Under the pieces are notes generated by a model, which searched no databases, was not told the DNA's origin, and saw only the letters and a program-made list of their open reading frames with translations. Made by a program: the position numbers and the translations under genes. Shown here piece after piece: positions 18,822-28,710 of a DNA stretch of 64,000 nucleotides (positions are counted from its first letter, which is position 1; every line of letters starts with the position of its first letter). The stretch is from Dictyobacter vulcani (lineage in GTDB: Bacteria; Chloroflexota; Ktedonobacteria; Ktedonobacterales; Ktedonobacteraceae). The stretch spans positions 4,154,001-4,218,000 of the forward strand of contig NZ_BKZW01000001.1 in the NCBI RefSeq assembly GCF_008974265.1, given 5' to 3'.

Positions 18822-20752
18822 ATGAGCGCTGAGCGCTATCTTTTGAAGAGGACCTTGCCCAGTGGACATATGAGCGAGGTCTGGCTGGCACAGGATCGCG
18901 AGTCGGGGCGCGATGTAGTGGTAAAGATTATGAAGGTGCATGAGGGTGATGCGCAGCGTAACCAGAAAACTGAGGAGCGCTTTGTCCGGGAAATCAATAT
19001 CCTTCAGGGCCTGCACCATCCCCAGATTCTGCCATTATTGGATTCCGGCTATCGCCACTATAAGCAGCACAATGTGCCATTTCTGGTCTCACCATACATT
19101 CCAGAGGGATCGCTGGCGAACTTGATGAATCAGCGTCCCCCCTGGCAATCCTGGTCTCTGCGCCAGGTGGCCGATGTTATCTTTCAGGCGGCTGGTTGCC
19201 TCTGGTATCTGCATTGCCAGAATCCTCAGATTGTCCATGAAGATGTAAAGCCCGGTAATTTCCTGTATCGTTCCGTGGATACACCTGAAAGAGCCGTTTA
19301 TCTGTACCTCTTTGATTTTGGGATCTCTCGCTATAAGCATCAGTCGTTTGAGATGGCCAGTGAGGTCGTGGGGACGCCGGCCTTTATGGCTCCTGAACAG
19401 ATTGCCTTGCAGGTAGATAGTGCCTCCGATCAATACGCGTTAGCTGTGATGGGCTGTGTGTTATTGACTGGTAAATTTCCTATCCAGGGCGTTGATCAGC
19501 AGCAGCAACATTATCTCCAGGCCCACCTCTATGCGCCGGCTGTACCGCCCAGTAGTTTGTTACCAGAGCGCCTGCAATCCTCGGAGATTGATGCTGTCTT
19601 TCTGCGTGCACTCGAGAAGCAACCTGAGCAGCGTTATTCCTCGGTCATGGCCTTTGCCCGTGCACTCCAGCAGGCAGTGTATGCTTATGGTGAAGATAAA
19701 ACAGCGCCCGATCCTGGTCCACGTTCCCATGAAGCGCGCTTCTCGCTCGCGCTGGATTCCTCAGATGTCCAGGATGTGCGCTCCTTAGATGATCCTCTCC
19801 CGATCAAGCCGCCCCGGGCGATTGCACCTGAGCGCCCAGAGGGACTGATCCTGAAGCCTTTGTTATTGCGCAGACTCACCAGAATGGCTTTCGACGCGCG
19901 ACCAAAAACGCTGACCTGGTCGCCAGATGGCTCAGCACTGGCCTGTGTTCTCTATGGCTCTGTCTATATCTACTGGCCTGGTAGTGGGGCACTGAGCCAG
20001 GTGGTGACGCCAAATGCGGCACGTGCCAGCGCGATCTGCTGGTCTGCTGATAGTCTGGTGCTGGCCGTCGCAGGTGATCGCAAAATCTGCTTCTGGCGGG
20101 TGCAGGACACCGCTTTACTGCCTCAAGTCCTGCAATTGACGCTGAGTATGCCCCAGGGACTGGACTGGTCTGTGCGCGACCAGTTAGCGGTCTGGGTGGA
20201 TACCTCTCTCTGGATCTATCATCTACCGGCGTCGCGTCTGCAACAGGGACGTTCCATGACTCCTCAACACCTCTCAACCGGGGGATGCGTTGTGATAATC
20301 CTGGTACCCTGCGCTGGTCGCCAGATGGCACACAGCTAGCCGCAGGTTCCAGTCAGGGAACGGTTGTCTGCTGGCCAGTTGGAGGAAAGCAGGCGGTCTG
20401 GCAGGTTGCTAACGTAGGCCAGAAGATCCAGGGCCTCTGCTGGTCATTGGATGGTGCGCTGCTGGTAGTGGCGACCAAGGATCATCGTGTGCTGTGCTGG
20501 CAGGCGCAGGACCATACTGAGTATATGCTATGGGAGAAATTACCGTCGCTGCTGCGCATGTTATCCATTTCTCGTCAGGGCTGGATCACCCTGGCTTCCA
20601 GCGAGAAACGTTTACTGCTTGGCTCTCCACAAGATCCTGCTCCAACCCTGACTGCTTCCGGACAACTACTGGCTGCCTGGTCACCAATACGAGATGAACT
20701 GGCGACGCTGGATGAACATGATGCTAACGCCTTAACGATCTGGTCCGTGTAG
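18822..20752 (+). CDS. Ser/Thr protein kinase with C-terminal WD40 repeats (one frameshift)
   Basis: A Hanks-type kinase of about 643 residues. The kinase domain (5-285) has a glycine-rich start LPSGHMSEVWLA, ATP-anchoring Lys35 (VVVKIMK), a catalytic loop HEDVKPGN with Asp141 and Asn146, DFG at 165-167 and APE at 190-192. The catalytic loop has HED rather than HRD, so the phosphate-pocket Arg is missing and it may not need activation-loop phosphorylation. After a linker, WD40-like blades such as LTWSPDGSALACVLYGS begin near residue 360. There is no membrane segment. The start at 18822 has GGGAGGAGCC directly upstream, and the longer frame from 18729 runs through the hairpin and is rejected. 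G5 at 20280-20284 lacks one G, which splits the WD40 part. It lies directly downstream of the NACHT-HEAT gene. Confidence 0.85.
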
Positions 20753-20891
20753 GCCTGAAGCTCTACCGCAACTAGTTTCAAAAGGTTTCATATTGCATCT
20801 TTCAACCTGTGTACTGCGTGTATTATTGGTATTCACCAGGATGAAAATGATCCAAATGTGGTTTTTGATGAGATAGATTGGAGAGTGGTTT

Positions 20892-21405
20892 ATGAGTTCA
20901 CATACCGAGCATAAAAGCGATAAAAAAACTCCTGAGCGAAAAAATCAAAGACGTGCGCGTCGCTATGATGACCACCATCGAGTCGGATGGCAGTCTGCGT
21001 AGCCGTCCAATGGTGACCCAGGATCTGAAAGCGGTCGAGTTTGATGGTGATCTCTGGTTCTTTACCTATGCGACCGCACACAAAGTGGGTGAAGTAGAGC
21101 AGCATCACCAGGTTAACTTAAGCTATAGTAAGCCTGGCGACAACCTGTATGTCTCGGTTTCCGGAACCGGACAACTGGTTAATGATCGCAAGAAAATCAA
21201 GGCGCTGTGGAACCCGATCTACAAAGCCTGGTTCCCTAAAGGTGAAGATGATCCAGAACTGGCGCTGATGAAGGTGCATGTCGAGAGCGCAGAATACTGG
21301 AATGCACCCGCAGGTAAAATGGGCGCCCTCTATTCCATTGTGAAAGGCCTGACTTCAAAGGGTGAGCAACCCTCAGGCTCTGATGTGAAATTAGATATGA
21401 AATAA
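20892..21405 (+). CDS. General-stress-protein-26-like FMN split-barrel protein (one frameshift)
   Basis: A pyridoxamine-5'-phosphate-oxidase-related flavin-binding split barrel of about 170 residues. Characteristic strands are DVRVAMMTTIESDGSLRSRP, GDLWFFTYATAHKVGEV and VNLSYSKPGDNLYVSVSG, followed by ALWNPIYKAWFPKGEDDPE, a sequence typical of the YzzA/GSP26 subgroup. The ATG at 20892 has GGAGAG close upstream. The A7 run at 20922-20928 has one A too many. With A6 the N-terminus reads DKKLLSEKIKDVRVAM, as in homologues. The partner gene on the other side of a bidirectional terminator is ndh. The substrate is unknown, and binding of FMN or F420 is inferred from family. Confidence 0.8.
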
Positions 21406-21435
21406 GCTTTACCCTACCAGTCAACCCACTTTTGT

Positions 21436-21483
21436 CACGAAAAGGCCATCGCGTCATAGCTACGACGCGATGGCCTTTTCGTG
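21436..21483. terminator. Bidirectional terminator between convergent genes
   Basis: 20-bp perfect arms (21436-21455, beginning CACGAAAAGGCC, and 21464-21483) with an 8-nt loop. The stem itself carries A4/T4 near its base, so it can work in both directions for the stress protein gene and ndh. Confidence 0.8.
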
Positions 21484-21491
21484 TATACATA

Positions 21492-22850
21492 CTATTGCCC
21501 GGGTATAGTCGAGACTTCAGTTTTTTCTGCTGCTGGCATGTTGTTATGTGCTGGATCCGGCACAGGATTGTCCCGGGTGGACGGAGCAATGATGCGTACG
21601 CGCCGCTTTAAGAAGATGTAGGACCAGGCCCATTGTAGCAGGACCATGATGCGGTTATCATAGCCAATCAGATAGACGATATGTACGGCCAGCCAGAGGA
21701 TCCAGGCGCTAAAACCGGAGATGCGGATGCGTCCAATACTGGCAATCGCATAGGCCCGGCCGACGGTGGCCAGATAGCCTTTGTCATGATAGTGAAAGGG
21801 CTCGCTAGTTTGCTCGCCAGCAATTTTCTGCTTGATTACCACAGCCACATAGTGCCCCTGCTGCATGGCTACCGGCGCAATGCCGGGGAGCGGCTTATTA
21901 TCCTGCATAATGGTAGCAGTATCCCCCAGCACAAAAACATCAGAGTGATTGGGAAGTGTGAGGTCGGGGTTTACTAGTACACGTCCGGCACGATCTGTCT
22001 CCGCACCCAACCACTGGCCCGCGGGAGATGCCTGTACGCCCGCTGTCCAGATGATTGTATTCGCGGGCATCCATTGGCCACCGGCGACCGCGCCTTCCTC
22101 AGTGATCTCTTCTAATAGCGTGCTGGTTCGAACATCGACTCCCAACCGTTCTAGCTTTTTCCTGGCCCTGCGTGCAAGGCTCTTCGGGAACGTACTCAGG
22201 ATTCTGGGCATGGCCTCGACCAGAATCACACGGATCATACCGGGATCGATATGGCGATATTCGGGTGGTAGCGTCTGATAGGCGAGTTCGGCGATCGCGC
22301 CAGCCATCTCCACCCCGGTTGGTCCGCCGCCAATGACCATAAATGTCAGCAACCTTTTTCGCTGCTCAGTATCCATCTCCAATTCAGCCTGTTCAAAGGT
22401 CAGTAGAATCTTACGACGGATCTGCTGGGCATCTTCGATTGATTTCAGCCCTGGTGCGATCGGCTCCCAGCTTTCGCGGTGCCCAAAATAGTTTTCATGG
22501 GCACCGGTAGCAATAACCAGATAATCATATGGGATACTGACATCGTGCATGATCACCCGCTTTTGCTCAAGATCAACATCCGTTACCTCGGCCATCACTA
22601 CTTCAGTACGCTTTTGTTTGCGCAACACATGCCGAATTGGCGTACTGATATCCGCTGGTGACAGGGCGGCTGTCGCCACTTGATACAGTAAAGGCTGAAA
22701 AAGATGATGGTTGGTGCGATCAATAACGGTCAGATTAACCTCTGGCTGCTGCTTACCAATATCCAGTGCCGCCTGTAAACCACCAAAGCCGGCCCCAACA
22801 ATTACCACCCTGGGATGTCCCGTCTGTGTTGTCCTGGCTTCTGCATCCAT
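21492..22850 (-). CDS. ndh: Type II NADH dehydrogenase (NDH-2)
   Basis: A single-subunit, non-proton-pumping NADH:quinone oxidoreductase of 452 residues. The N-terminal FAD-binding Rossmann motif is VVIVGAGFGGLQAALDIG, the NADH-binding Rossmann motif is FMVIGGGPTGVEMAGAIAEL, and the second FAD contact is FVLGDTATIMQDNKPLPG. The quinone-site AMQQGHYVA follows. The C-terminus has a hydrophobic segment (AWILWLAVHIVYLIGY) and a basic tail suited to monotopic membrane attachment. A TTG at 22868 would add six residues, but AAAGG lies about 10 bases before the ATG at 22850, so that start is chosen. Electron donation from NADH to the quinone pool is established for the family. Confidence 0.93.
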   Translation of the reverse strand: MDAEARTTQTGHPRVVIVGAGFGGLQAALDIGKQQPEVNLTVIDRTNHHLFQPLLYQVATAALSPADISTPIRHVLRKQKRTEVVMAEVTDVDLEQKRVIMHDVSIPYDYLVIATGAHENYFGHRESWEPIAPGLKSIEDAQQIRRKILLTFEQAELEMDTEQRKRLLTFMVIGGGPTGVEMAGAIAELAYQTLPPEYRHIDPGMIRVILVEAMPRILSTFPKSLARRARKKLERLGVDVRTSTLLEEITEEGAVAGGQWMPANTIIWTAGVQASPAGQWLGAETDRAGRVLVNPDLTLPNHSDVFVLGDTATIMQDNKPLPGIAPVAMQQGHYVAVVIKQKIAGEQTSEPFHYHDKGYLATVGRAYAIASIGRIRISGFSAWILWLAVHIVYLIGYDNRIMVLLQWAWSYIFLKRRVRIIAPSTRDNPVPDPAHNNMPAAEKTEVSTIPGQ

Positions 22851-23077
22851 ATCTGCTAAACCTTTCAAACATTCTATTACTGCTCAGCTAATGGAATTAT
22901 GAAACATCTTGCATATTATAGCCAACACATGCATAATCGCCTCCAGCAGTTTAACTTCAAATTGCTCATCTATGATATTCTACTGCGGCTGCTTGCATGC
23001 CCTTGCTCCTGAAAAAATATACTGAATCTGAGAACAGCGAATTAAAAGAAAATAAAAATGCGCTTGCGATGAGCCAG

Positions 23078-24055
23078 TTATAAGCTATTTGTGAGTGCCT
23101 GTGCATAGACGGCTGGATCGACATTGCCTCCGCTGACGATGCAGCAAACACGTTTGCCTTTGAAGCGTTCTGGCTGTGTCAGGATAGCTCCTAGAGCGAG
23201 TGCGCCCGTTGGTTCGACCTTTAAATTGCAATACAGGAAATACTGGCGCAGGGCCTCAAGGGTGGCGGTATCGGGAACCTCGACAATATCAGCCAGTCCT
23301 GAACGTAGTATGTCCCAGTTGATCTGGCCCAGACTTAGCGTGCGGGCTCCATCGGCGATGGTGGCGGCTTCCATTTCATTAGAGAGTAATGTTTTACTGC
23401 GTAACGAGCGAGCGGCATCATTGCCTGGTATTGGTTCTGCGCCGATAATTTCCGTGCTTAATCCCATATGATCGCGTGCCACGACCGTCCCCGCACTTAA
23501 GCCACCACCGCCAATAGGTACCACCAGTGTATCAAAGCGATCGGCGCTAAAAATTTCATATCCCAGCGTTGAATTGCCTGTCACCACGCGATAGTCATCG
23601 TATGCCTGAGCCCAGAACCCATCCTCTGTCTTCTCAAGCAATTGTTTTACCCGCTCTGTGCGGCTGACTTTGCGTACATCAACGAGATCTACGGTACCTC
23701 CAAAGGCCTGTACTGCGGCGACTTTTACCTGGGCAGAGGTGTCTGGCATTACCACCGTACACGATTTGTTGAGTAGTTGACATGCATAGGCAACTGCCTG
23801 ACCAAAATTGCCTGAAGAAGCGGTCATGATCTGTGTGTGAGGGACCTGTGACAACAAATTATAGGCTGCCCGAAACTTAAAGCTGCCCGTGTGTTGCAGC
23901 GTTTCACTGGCGATGGTCAGTTCACAGCCCAGGATTGTAGTAAGTCGAGAAGCAGGAAGCAGCAGTGTGGGACGCACGAAATCCGGCAATGTCCGCCACA
24001 CCTCGTCCACATAAGCAGCAGTTAATTCTGGAGCCGAGATATAAGAAGCAAGCAT
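23078..24055 (-). CDS. PLP-dependent threonine/serine dehydratase family enzyme
   Basis: A fold type II pyridoxal-phosphate enzyme of about 325 residues. The PLP lysine is in HTGSFKFRAAYN (near residue 60), ASSGNFGQAVAYA follows, and the glycine loop PIGGGGLSAGT binds the cofactor phosphate. The C-terminal VEPTGALALGA and IVSGGNVD are also typical of threonine dehydratase or serine racemase. It has no ACT regulatory domain, so it resembles the short catabolic form. Tandem ATGs occur at 24058 and 24055. AGGAGG lies 3 bases before the first and 6 before the second, favouring 24055. Threonine deaminase, serine racemase and 3-hydroxyaspartate dehydratase cannot be separated by sequence reading alone. 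Confidence 0.85.
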   Translation of the reverse strand: MLASYISAPELTAAYVDEVWRTLPDFVRPTLLLPASRLTTILGCELTIASETLQHTGSFKFRAAYNLLSQVPHTQIMTASSGNFGQAVAYACQLLNKSCTVVMPDTSAQVKVAAVQAFGGTVDLVDVRKVSRTERVKQLLEKTEDGFWAQAYDDYRVVTGNSTLGYEIFSADRFDTLVVPIGGGGLSAGTVVARDHMGLSTEIIGAEPIPGNDAARSLRSKTLLSNEMEAATIADGARTLSLGQINWDILRSGLADIVEVPDTATLEALRQYFLYCNLKVEPTGALALGAILTQPERFKGKRVCCIVSGGNVDPAVYAQALTNSL

Positions 24056-24198
24056 CATAGACCTCCTATAATAAATGAATGTTTAGATTGATTGATGATA
24101 TTTCAGACAAAGGATTCAGAGGCGGCAGTCTGTATCGTACTCGAAAGGGTCCTCAAATGTAAAGAGGGGTTATAGTAACATTGCTAAATAGATACTCT

Positions 24199-24228
24199 TT
24201 GACAAGAAGATAAGCAGTGTGCTATTTT
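24199..24228 (+). promoter_or_regulatory. Putative sigma-70 promoter of the leader-MFS transcript
   Basis: TTGACA at 24199-24204 is a perfect -35. TATTTT at 24223-24228 follows at 18 bases. The expected start near 24235 leaves about 280 nt of leader before the MFS start codon. Confidence 0.6.
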
Positions 24229-24283
24229 TTAAAGGCATCTTTAACACAAACTTGTATCCAGAAGGAGGAGCGCCCTGAGTCAT

Positions 24284-24394
24284 ATGACGCAAACCACAGA
24301 CCACTCAACGCTGTGGGGACTTGGCACACCATGCATGATCGATAGCCGTGCCGTTGCCCACAGCCGCACTCTGTCCTTTTTTGGGAGCCTCTGA
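24284..24394 (+). CDS. Leader peptide of an attenuator upstream of the MFS gene, 36 residues
   Basis: A short frame starting MTQTTDHSTLWGLG and ending TLSFFGSL, stop at 24392. AAGGAGG at 24262-24268 lies 15 bases before the ATG. An in-frame CTG at 24275 has better spacing, so the true start may be there. The frame overlaps two complementary segments, GCTGTGGG (24310-24317) and CCCACAGC (24357-24364). The second of these can also pair, with one mismatch, with GCCGTGGG (24421-24428), the left arm of the downstream terminator. That 1-2-3-4 arrangement is what ribosome-controlled attenuation needs. Drug-stalled translation in the peptide would be the trigger. This is inference from layout; the peptide has no known homologue that I can name. 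Confidence 0.55.
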   Translation: MTQTTDHSTLWGLGTPCMIDSRAVAHSRTLSFFGSL

Positions 24395-24421
24395 GCGAAG
24401 AACAACTTGAGAAGAGAGCAG

Positions 24422-24451
24422 CCGTGGGTGACGTTTTCCCACGGTTTTTTT
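24422..24451 (+). terminator. Attenuator terminator before the MFS gene
   Basis: CCGTGGG (24422-24428) pairs with CCCACGG (24438-24444) over a 9-nt loop and is followed at once by T7. It lies between the leader peptide stop and the MFS start codon, so by default it would stop most transcripts. Confidence 0.8.
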
Positions 24452-24516
24452 GTGCGTGAAGGCCGTGATGTGATCATTTCACCTCATGGCTTTTCCATCT
24501 TTTCAGGGAGTTTTCG

Positions 24517-25760
24517 ATGCATTTTTTCTTGCCACAAGGATTACGCCATCACAAGGATTTTCTCAAATTCTGGACAGGAGAGACCATCTCTGCATTTGGC
24601 TCGCAAGTAACTGCATTTGCCCTTCCCATGACTGCTGCGCTCATATTGCACGCTACAGCCATTCAAATGGGAGTCCTCTCGTTTTTAGCTTTCGCTCCCA
24701 TGTTGTTTTTGAGTCTATTTGCGGGTGTGGTCGTTGATCGGTTTCCACGTCGGCCTGTGCTTATTATCACAAGCCTTGGGCAAGCGGTGAGTATCGGAAC
24801 CATTCCATTCATGGCCTTCCTTCATCTGTTGCGCCTGGAATATCTCTATGGTATTGCCTTTTTCAGTGGATGCCTGAGTGTCTTTTTTGAAATTGCGTAT
24901 CAAGCCTATCTTCCCTCACTTGTTGAACAAGAGCACCTGCTTGAGGGAAATGGGAAATTGGAGACGAGCCATGCATTTGCTCAGATCGCAGGTCCGGGAC
25001 TTGCTGGCTTAATTGTTCAATGGCTTACAGCGCCTTTTGCCATGCTGATTGATGCCTGCTCATTCCTCATTGCTGCACTTTTTCTTTGCAGGATCAGGAA
25101 ATCTGAACCGAGAAAAGAGCATCATGAAACGGAGCAGGCTGTCTTCAAAGAGATCGGAGAGGGGTTGAAGGCAGTTTTCCATCATCGTGTACTCTGGTCA
25201 ATTGCAGCATGCAATGGGACCATCAATCTCTTCAATGGTGCTCTTATGAGCATTGTGATCCTTTATGTGGTTCGTGATCTCAAAGTAGAGCCGATCATAT
25301 ATGCTTTTGTGCTCTCTATGGGAAGCGTGGGAGCATTGGTGGGGTCATTTCTGGCTCAACGCATTGCCGATCGTTTTGGCATGGGGCCAACCATTCTAGG
25401 ATCTGCACTCTTTTATGGGATAGGGGGGGGCTCCTTCCGTTAGCAAGTGTGTCAACGAGAGTGGCTATTCCATTTCTCATGCTCAGTTGGTTCGTGCAGA
25501 GCCTGACGTTGATCGTGTTCAACATCACCCAGGTGAGTTTTCGTCAATCTCTTATCCCCGGACACCTCCAGGGACGTCTGAATGCCAGTATGCGTTTTCT
25601 TATCTGTAGCGCCTTGCCGATAGGATCCTTTTTGGGTGGTGCAGCAGGTGAAGCATTTGGGTTACTTCCAACCGTAGTGCTCTCAAGTATTGGCATGCTT
25701 TTCGCTTTTCTCTGGATCCTTTTCTCCCTATATCCACCTTACGAGAGCAACCCACATTGA
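24517..25760 (+). CDS. MFS efflux transporter, macrolide-efflux-like (one frameshift)
   Basis: A proton-driven drug exporter of the DHA3/MefA-like group, about 414 residues with 12 predicted membrane helices. The N-terminus FLKFWTGETISAFGSQVTAF and the loop motif AGVVVDRFPRRPVLI are family-typical, and AYLPSLVEQEHLLEGNGKLE is the usual mid-protein stretch. RBS AGGGAG is 6 bases before the ATG. The frame breaks in a G8 run at 25423-25430. One additional G restores GGGLLPLASVSTRVAIPF and continues to the stop at 25758. The peptide-plus-terminator leader upstream suggests antibiotic-induced expression. Substrates are unknown; resistance to ribosome-targeting drugs is an inference. Confidence 0.85.
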
Positions 25761-25881
25761 AGAGCCTGACATTTTTTAAAACAGAGGAATAACGCCTATG
25801 AAAGGGGAAAGCATCTTTTCTCGGAGAGAGCTTCCTCTTTTTTTTACTCGCCGTGCCAGGCAGTAGCTTTCTTATATTTGT

Positions 25882-26305
25882 TTATCCTGCTTCCTGGTGG
25901 TCGGCGCTGCGTTGTTGGAGGGTGGCGAAGTTGGTCTGGAGCTTGGTTTTGGGTAGCACGACCTGGGTGGTATGTCCTTCGCCAATCAGGTCGTGTAGCT
26001 GGCTGACTGCTTTGCATTGTACATAGATCCGATTCTTGTCGGTACGTGTATAGTGGGTGGTGAAATCGATCCACATGCCGGGAGGGCTGAGGCCAGGTGA
26101 CGTACCGTGACCTCATAGCCGATGGCGTCTTCGTCTTCCTCTAGAAAAGCAGGATCAGCTTGCGACCTGCCAGTTCCATGTGTCTGGTTAGCCAGTAGGT
26201 CGCATAGACAGGATGTACCTCGCCCATTTCCTCAAATTGCGCGGTCATCTCTGCGGTCACCACAATCCGCATCCTTGTTTCATGGTTTGCCGGGATCACG
26301 CGCAT
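25882..26305 (-). CDS. FlK-like hot-dog thioesterase (two frameshifts)
   Basis: A small acyl-CoA thioesterase of the fluoroacetyl-CoA-thioesterase-like group, about 141 residues. It begins MRVIPANHETRMRIVVTAEM at the ATG at 26305 (GGAGG four bases upstream). It continues EMGEVHPVYATYWLTRHME with the conserved Glu/Thr-His region, then EEDEDAIGYEVTVRHLASAL and the C-terminal IGEGHTTQVVLPKTKLQTNF. As sequenced the frame breaks near 26143 (TTCTA, one C missing) and again near 26080 (CCGG, one base missing). Repairing both gives an unbroken protein. It sits just downstream of the E2 gene on the same strand with a 31-base gap, so it may clear acyl-CoA intermediates of that operon. Confidence 0.7.
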
Positions 26306-26336
26306 ATATCCTCCAAACTTATGGTCAATTTTATGC

Positions 26337-27683
26337 TTACCGCATATTCAAGAGCAGGCGTTGTGGCTGCTCCAGGGTTGATATCAGGGTGTTGAGGAAA
26401 CGCATGGCGAGCTCTCCGTCGATCAGGCGGTGGTCGGCTGTGAAGGAGAGTGGGAGCACCGGTCGCACCTCCAGCTGGTCTTCGACGACCCAGGGACGTT
26501 TGGTGATGCGGCCCAGTCCCAGGATGCCAGCCTCGCCAGGATTGATAATCGGGGTGGTGAAGAAGCCGCCGATGTTGCCATAGTTGCTGATGGTGAAAGT
26601 GCTGCCACGTAGCTCGTCGCGCTGGAGTTGCTGCTGACGGCCCGCTTCTGCGAGTCGATTGATTTCAGTAGCCAAAAGCGTGAGCCGGTCGGCATGGCGC
26701 AGTACTGGTACTAGCAGACCATCGGGTATGGAGGTGGCGATGCCGATATGATATTCGCGCTTGAGCACAATCTCCTGACGTTCATTGTCGATGCAGGCGT
26801 TGATATAGGGATATTGTTTGAGTGCCTGCACGAGGGCTTTGACGATGAATGGCAGATAGGATAGCTTGATGTTTTGTGCCTCGGCCACTGGTAGTAACTG
26901 CTTGCGTAGCTCGACCAGTCCACTGGCATCGACTTCGACCAGGGATGCCACCTGGGGAATCGTGCTCACTGAGAGCACCATATTCTCTGCGATCTTCCGG
27001 CGCATACCACGTAGCGGGATACGCTCTTCTGCCTGAGCGTCTTCCTGATTGCGGACTGGTTGGGCGGCCGGGGAAGTGGTAGCTGTACCGTTATTGGAAC
27101 TGACAGGTTTACTGGTTCCGTTACTGCGTGTGGCGGCGACAGTTTCCTGCGGAGCGTTCAGGCGTGCAATCGCCTGCTGCACATCTTCGGTCCGCACTCG
27201 TCCGGAGTGACCGGTGCCGGTGAGGCTGGCGATATCGATGTTAAACTCACGGGCCATACGGCGGGCAACTGGTGTCGCCAGGGTGCGGTTGGGATGTGGT
27301 GGGCGCTGTCCGCCAGTCTGCTTGCTTCCATTGTGTTGGCTGGGAGCTGCGGTCTGAAGAGATGAGACAGCGGCTGTCAGGGTTACTGCTGCACTTTGTT
27401 TGGTGTGTCCATTTACCTGACTACCGTTACTGGTTGACTCCTGGTTCTCCTCGCTGAACCTGAGCAGTACGCTTTTGACCGGCACGATCTCGCCTTCGGC
27501 CACGGCCAGTTCGATGACGGTTCCAGCCACCGGCGATGGCAGCTCTACGACCGCCTTATCTGTTTGTACAGCCACAATCTCTTGATCCTGGATCACATTA
27601 TCGCCAGGCTTGACTAACCAGCGGACGATCTCCGCTTCTGTAATACCTTCTCCCAGATCCGGAAGGTGAAACTCTACGGTCAT
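26337..27683 (-). CDS. pdhC: 2-oxo acid dehydrogenase E2, dihydrolipoyl acyltransferase
   Basis: The acyltransferase core of a pyruvate or branched-chain 2-oxo acid dehydrogenase complex, 448 residues. One lipoyl domain occupies residues 1-78, with the lipoylated lysine in VQTDKAVVELPSP. A Pro/Gln-rich linker follows. The peripheral-subunit-binding domain is at about 135-172 (ATPVARRMAREFNIDIASLT). The catalytic domain ends in SFTADHRLIDGELAMRFLN with the catalytic His and Asp. AGGAGC is 4 bases ahead of the ATG. It follows the E1 beta and alpha genes on the same strand. E3 (dihydrolipoamide dehydrogenase) is not in the window. Pyruvate and branched-chain substrates cannot be told apart here. 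Confidence 0.9.
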   Translation of the reverse strand: MTVEFHLPDLGEGITEAEIVRWLVKPGDNVIQDQEIVAVQTDKAVVELPSPVAGTVIELAVAEGEIVPVKSVLLRFSEENQESTSNGSQVNGHTKQSAAVTLTAAVSSLQTAAPSQHNGSKQTGGQRPPHPNRTLATPVARRMAREFNIDIASLTGTGHSGRVRTEDVQQAIARLNAPQETVAATRSNGTSKPVSSNNGTATTSPAAQPVRNQEDAQAEERIPLRGMRRKIAENMVLSVSTIPQVASLVEVDASGLVELRKQLLPVAEAQNIKLSYLPFIVKALVQALKQYPYINACIDNERQEIVLKREYHIGIATSIPDGLLVPVLRHADRLTLLATEINRLAEAGRQQQLQRDELRGSTFTISNYGNIGGFFTTPIINPGEAGILGLGRITKRPWVVEDQLEVRPVLPLSFTADHRLIDGELAMRFLNTLISTLEQPQRLLLNMR

Positions 27684-27735
27684 TTTCAGCTCCTATGGAC
27701 GGCTTGCTTTTTTAGCGGTGTATAATCAGCCGCCA

Positions 27736-28710
27736 CTAGACGGTCATACTGGCTCTGGTGGCCTGGATGATGCGAGCGGCGCTCGGCACATGGTAATCTT
27801 CCAGGATCACGGGGGAGACGACGTCGTAACCGGTGACGCGTACGACTGGAGCTTCGAGCCAGAACAGGGCTTTCTCGTTGATGGTGGCCACGATCTCAGC
27901 TCCCACACCTGCGGTTTTCGGTGCCTCATGGACCACGATGGCGCGCCCGGTTTTTTCTACCGAGTGGATAATGGTCTCTGTATCAATGGGTGAGAGGGTG
28001 CGCAGGTCAATGATCTCGGCTGAAATACCTTCGTCGGCCAGTAGCTCGGCTGCTTCCAGGGCGGTGGCGACCATGGCGCTCCAGGCGATAATCGTGATAT
28101 CTGTCCCTTCACGGACCACGGCGGCCTTTCCCAGTGGGACGGTATAGTGTCCGTCTGGTACCTCTTCGCGTTTGGCGCGATAGCCACGCAGGGGTTCCAG
28201 GAAGACAACCGGATCAGGATCGTTGATGGCCGCGAGTAGCAGGCCTTTGGCATCGTAGGGAGTGGCTGGCGCGACTACTTTGAGTCCGGGGGCGTGCACG
28301 AAATGGGCCTCCAGTGCATCACCATGAAGCTCAAAGGCGCGCACACCGCCGCCAAAGGGAGCACGCATCACCAGCGGACAGGTGAAGCGGCCGCGTGAGC
28401 GTGTGCGGATGCGGGCCGCCTGCAATAACAACTGTGCGAAGGATTGCATTGAGAAGCCGAGAAATTGAATCTCTGCCACTGGCTTTAAACCATAGGTCGC
28501 CAGGCCGATCGCGGTCCCGACGATGCCTGCCTCGGCCAGCGGGGTATCTACCACACGGTCCTCGCCGAAACGCTCGATCAAACCATCGGTGGCCCGGAAA
28601 ACGCCGCCATTGCGGCCGACATCCTCTCCCATAACCATGACGTTCTCGTCGTCGAGCATCGCTACCTTTAGCGCGTCATTAATAGCCTCAATTAGATTGC
28701 GTTGGGTCAT
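27736..28710 (-). CDS. pdhB: 2-oxo acid dehydrogenase E1 beta subunit
   Basis: The beta chain of the heterotetrameric thiamine-diphosphate decarboxylase, 324 residues. Family stretches include VMVMGEDVGRNGGVFRAT (about 24-41), the TPP-contacting Glu in LAEAGIVGTAIGLATYGLKP, RAPFGGGVRAFELHG, and the C-terminal EDYHVPSAARI. Its ATG at 28710 overlaps the E1 alpha stop in an ATGA, indicating translational coupling and equimolar expression. The E2 gene starts 52 bases downstream. Confidence 0.92.
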   Translation of the reverse strand: MTQRNLIEAINDALKVAMLDDENVMVMGEDVGRNGGVFRATDGLIERFGEDRVVDTPLAEAGIVGTAIGLATYGLKPVAEIQFLGFSMQSFAQLLLQAARIRTRSRGRFTCPLVMRAPFGGGVRAFELHGDALEAHFVHAPGLKVVAPATPYDAKGLLLAAINDPDPVVFLEPLRGYRAKREEVPDGHYTVPLGKAAVVREGTDITIIAWSAMVATALEAAELLADEGISAEIIDLRTLSPIDTETIIHSVEKTGRAIVVHEAPKTAGVGAEIVATINEKALFWLEAPVVRVTGYDVVSPVILEDYHVPSAARIIQATRASMTV

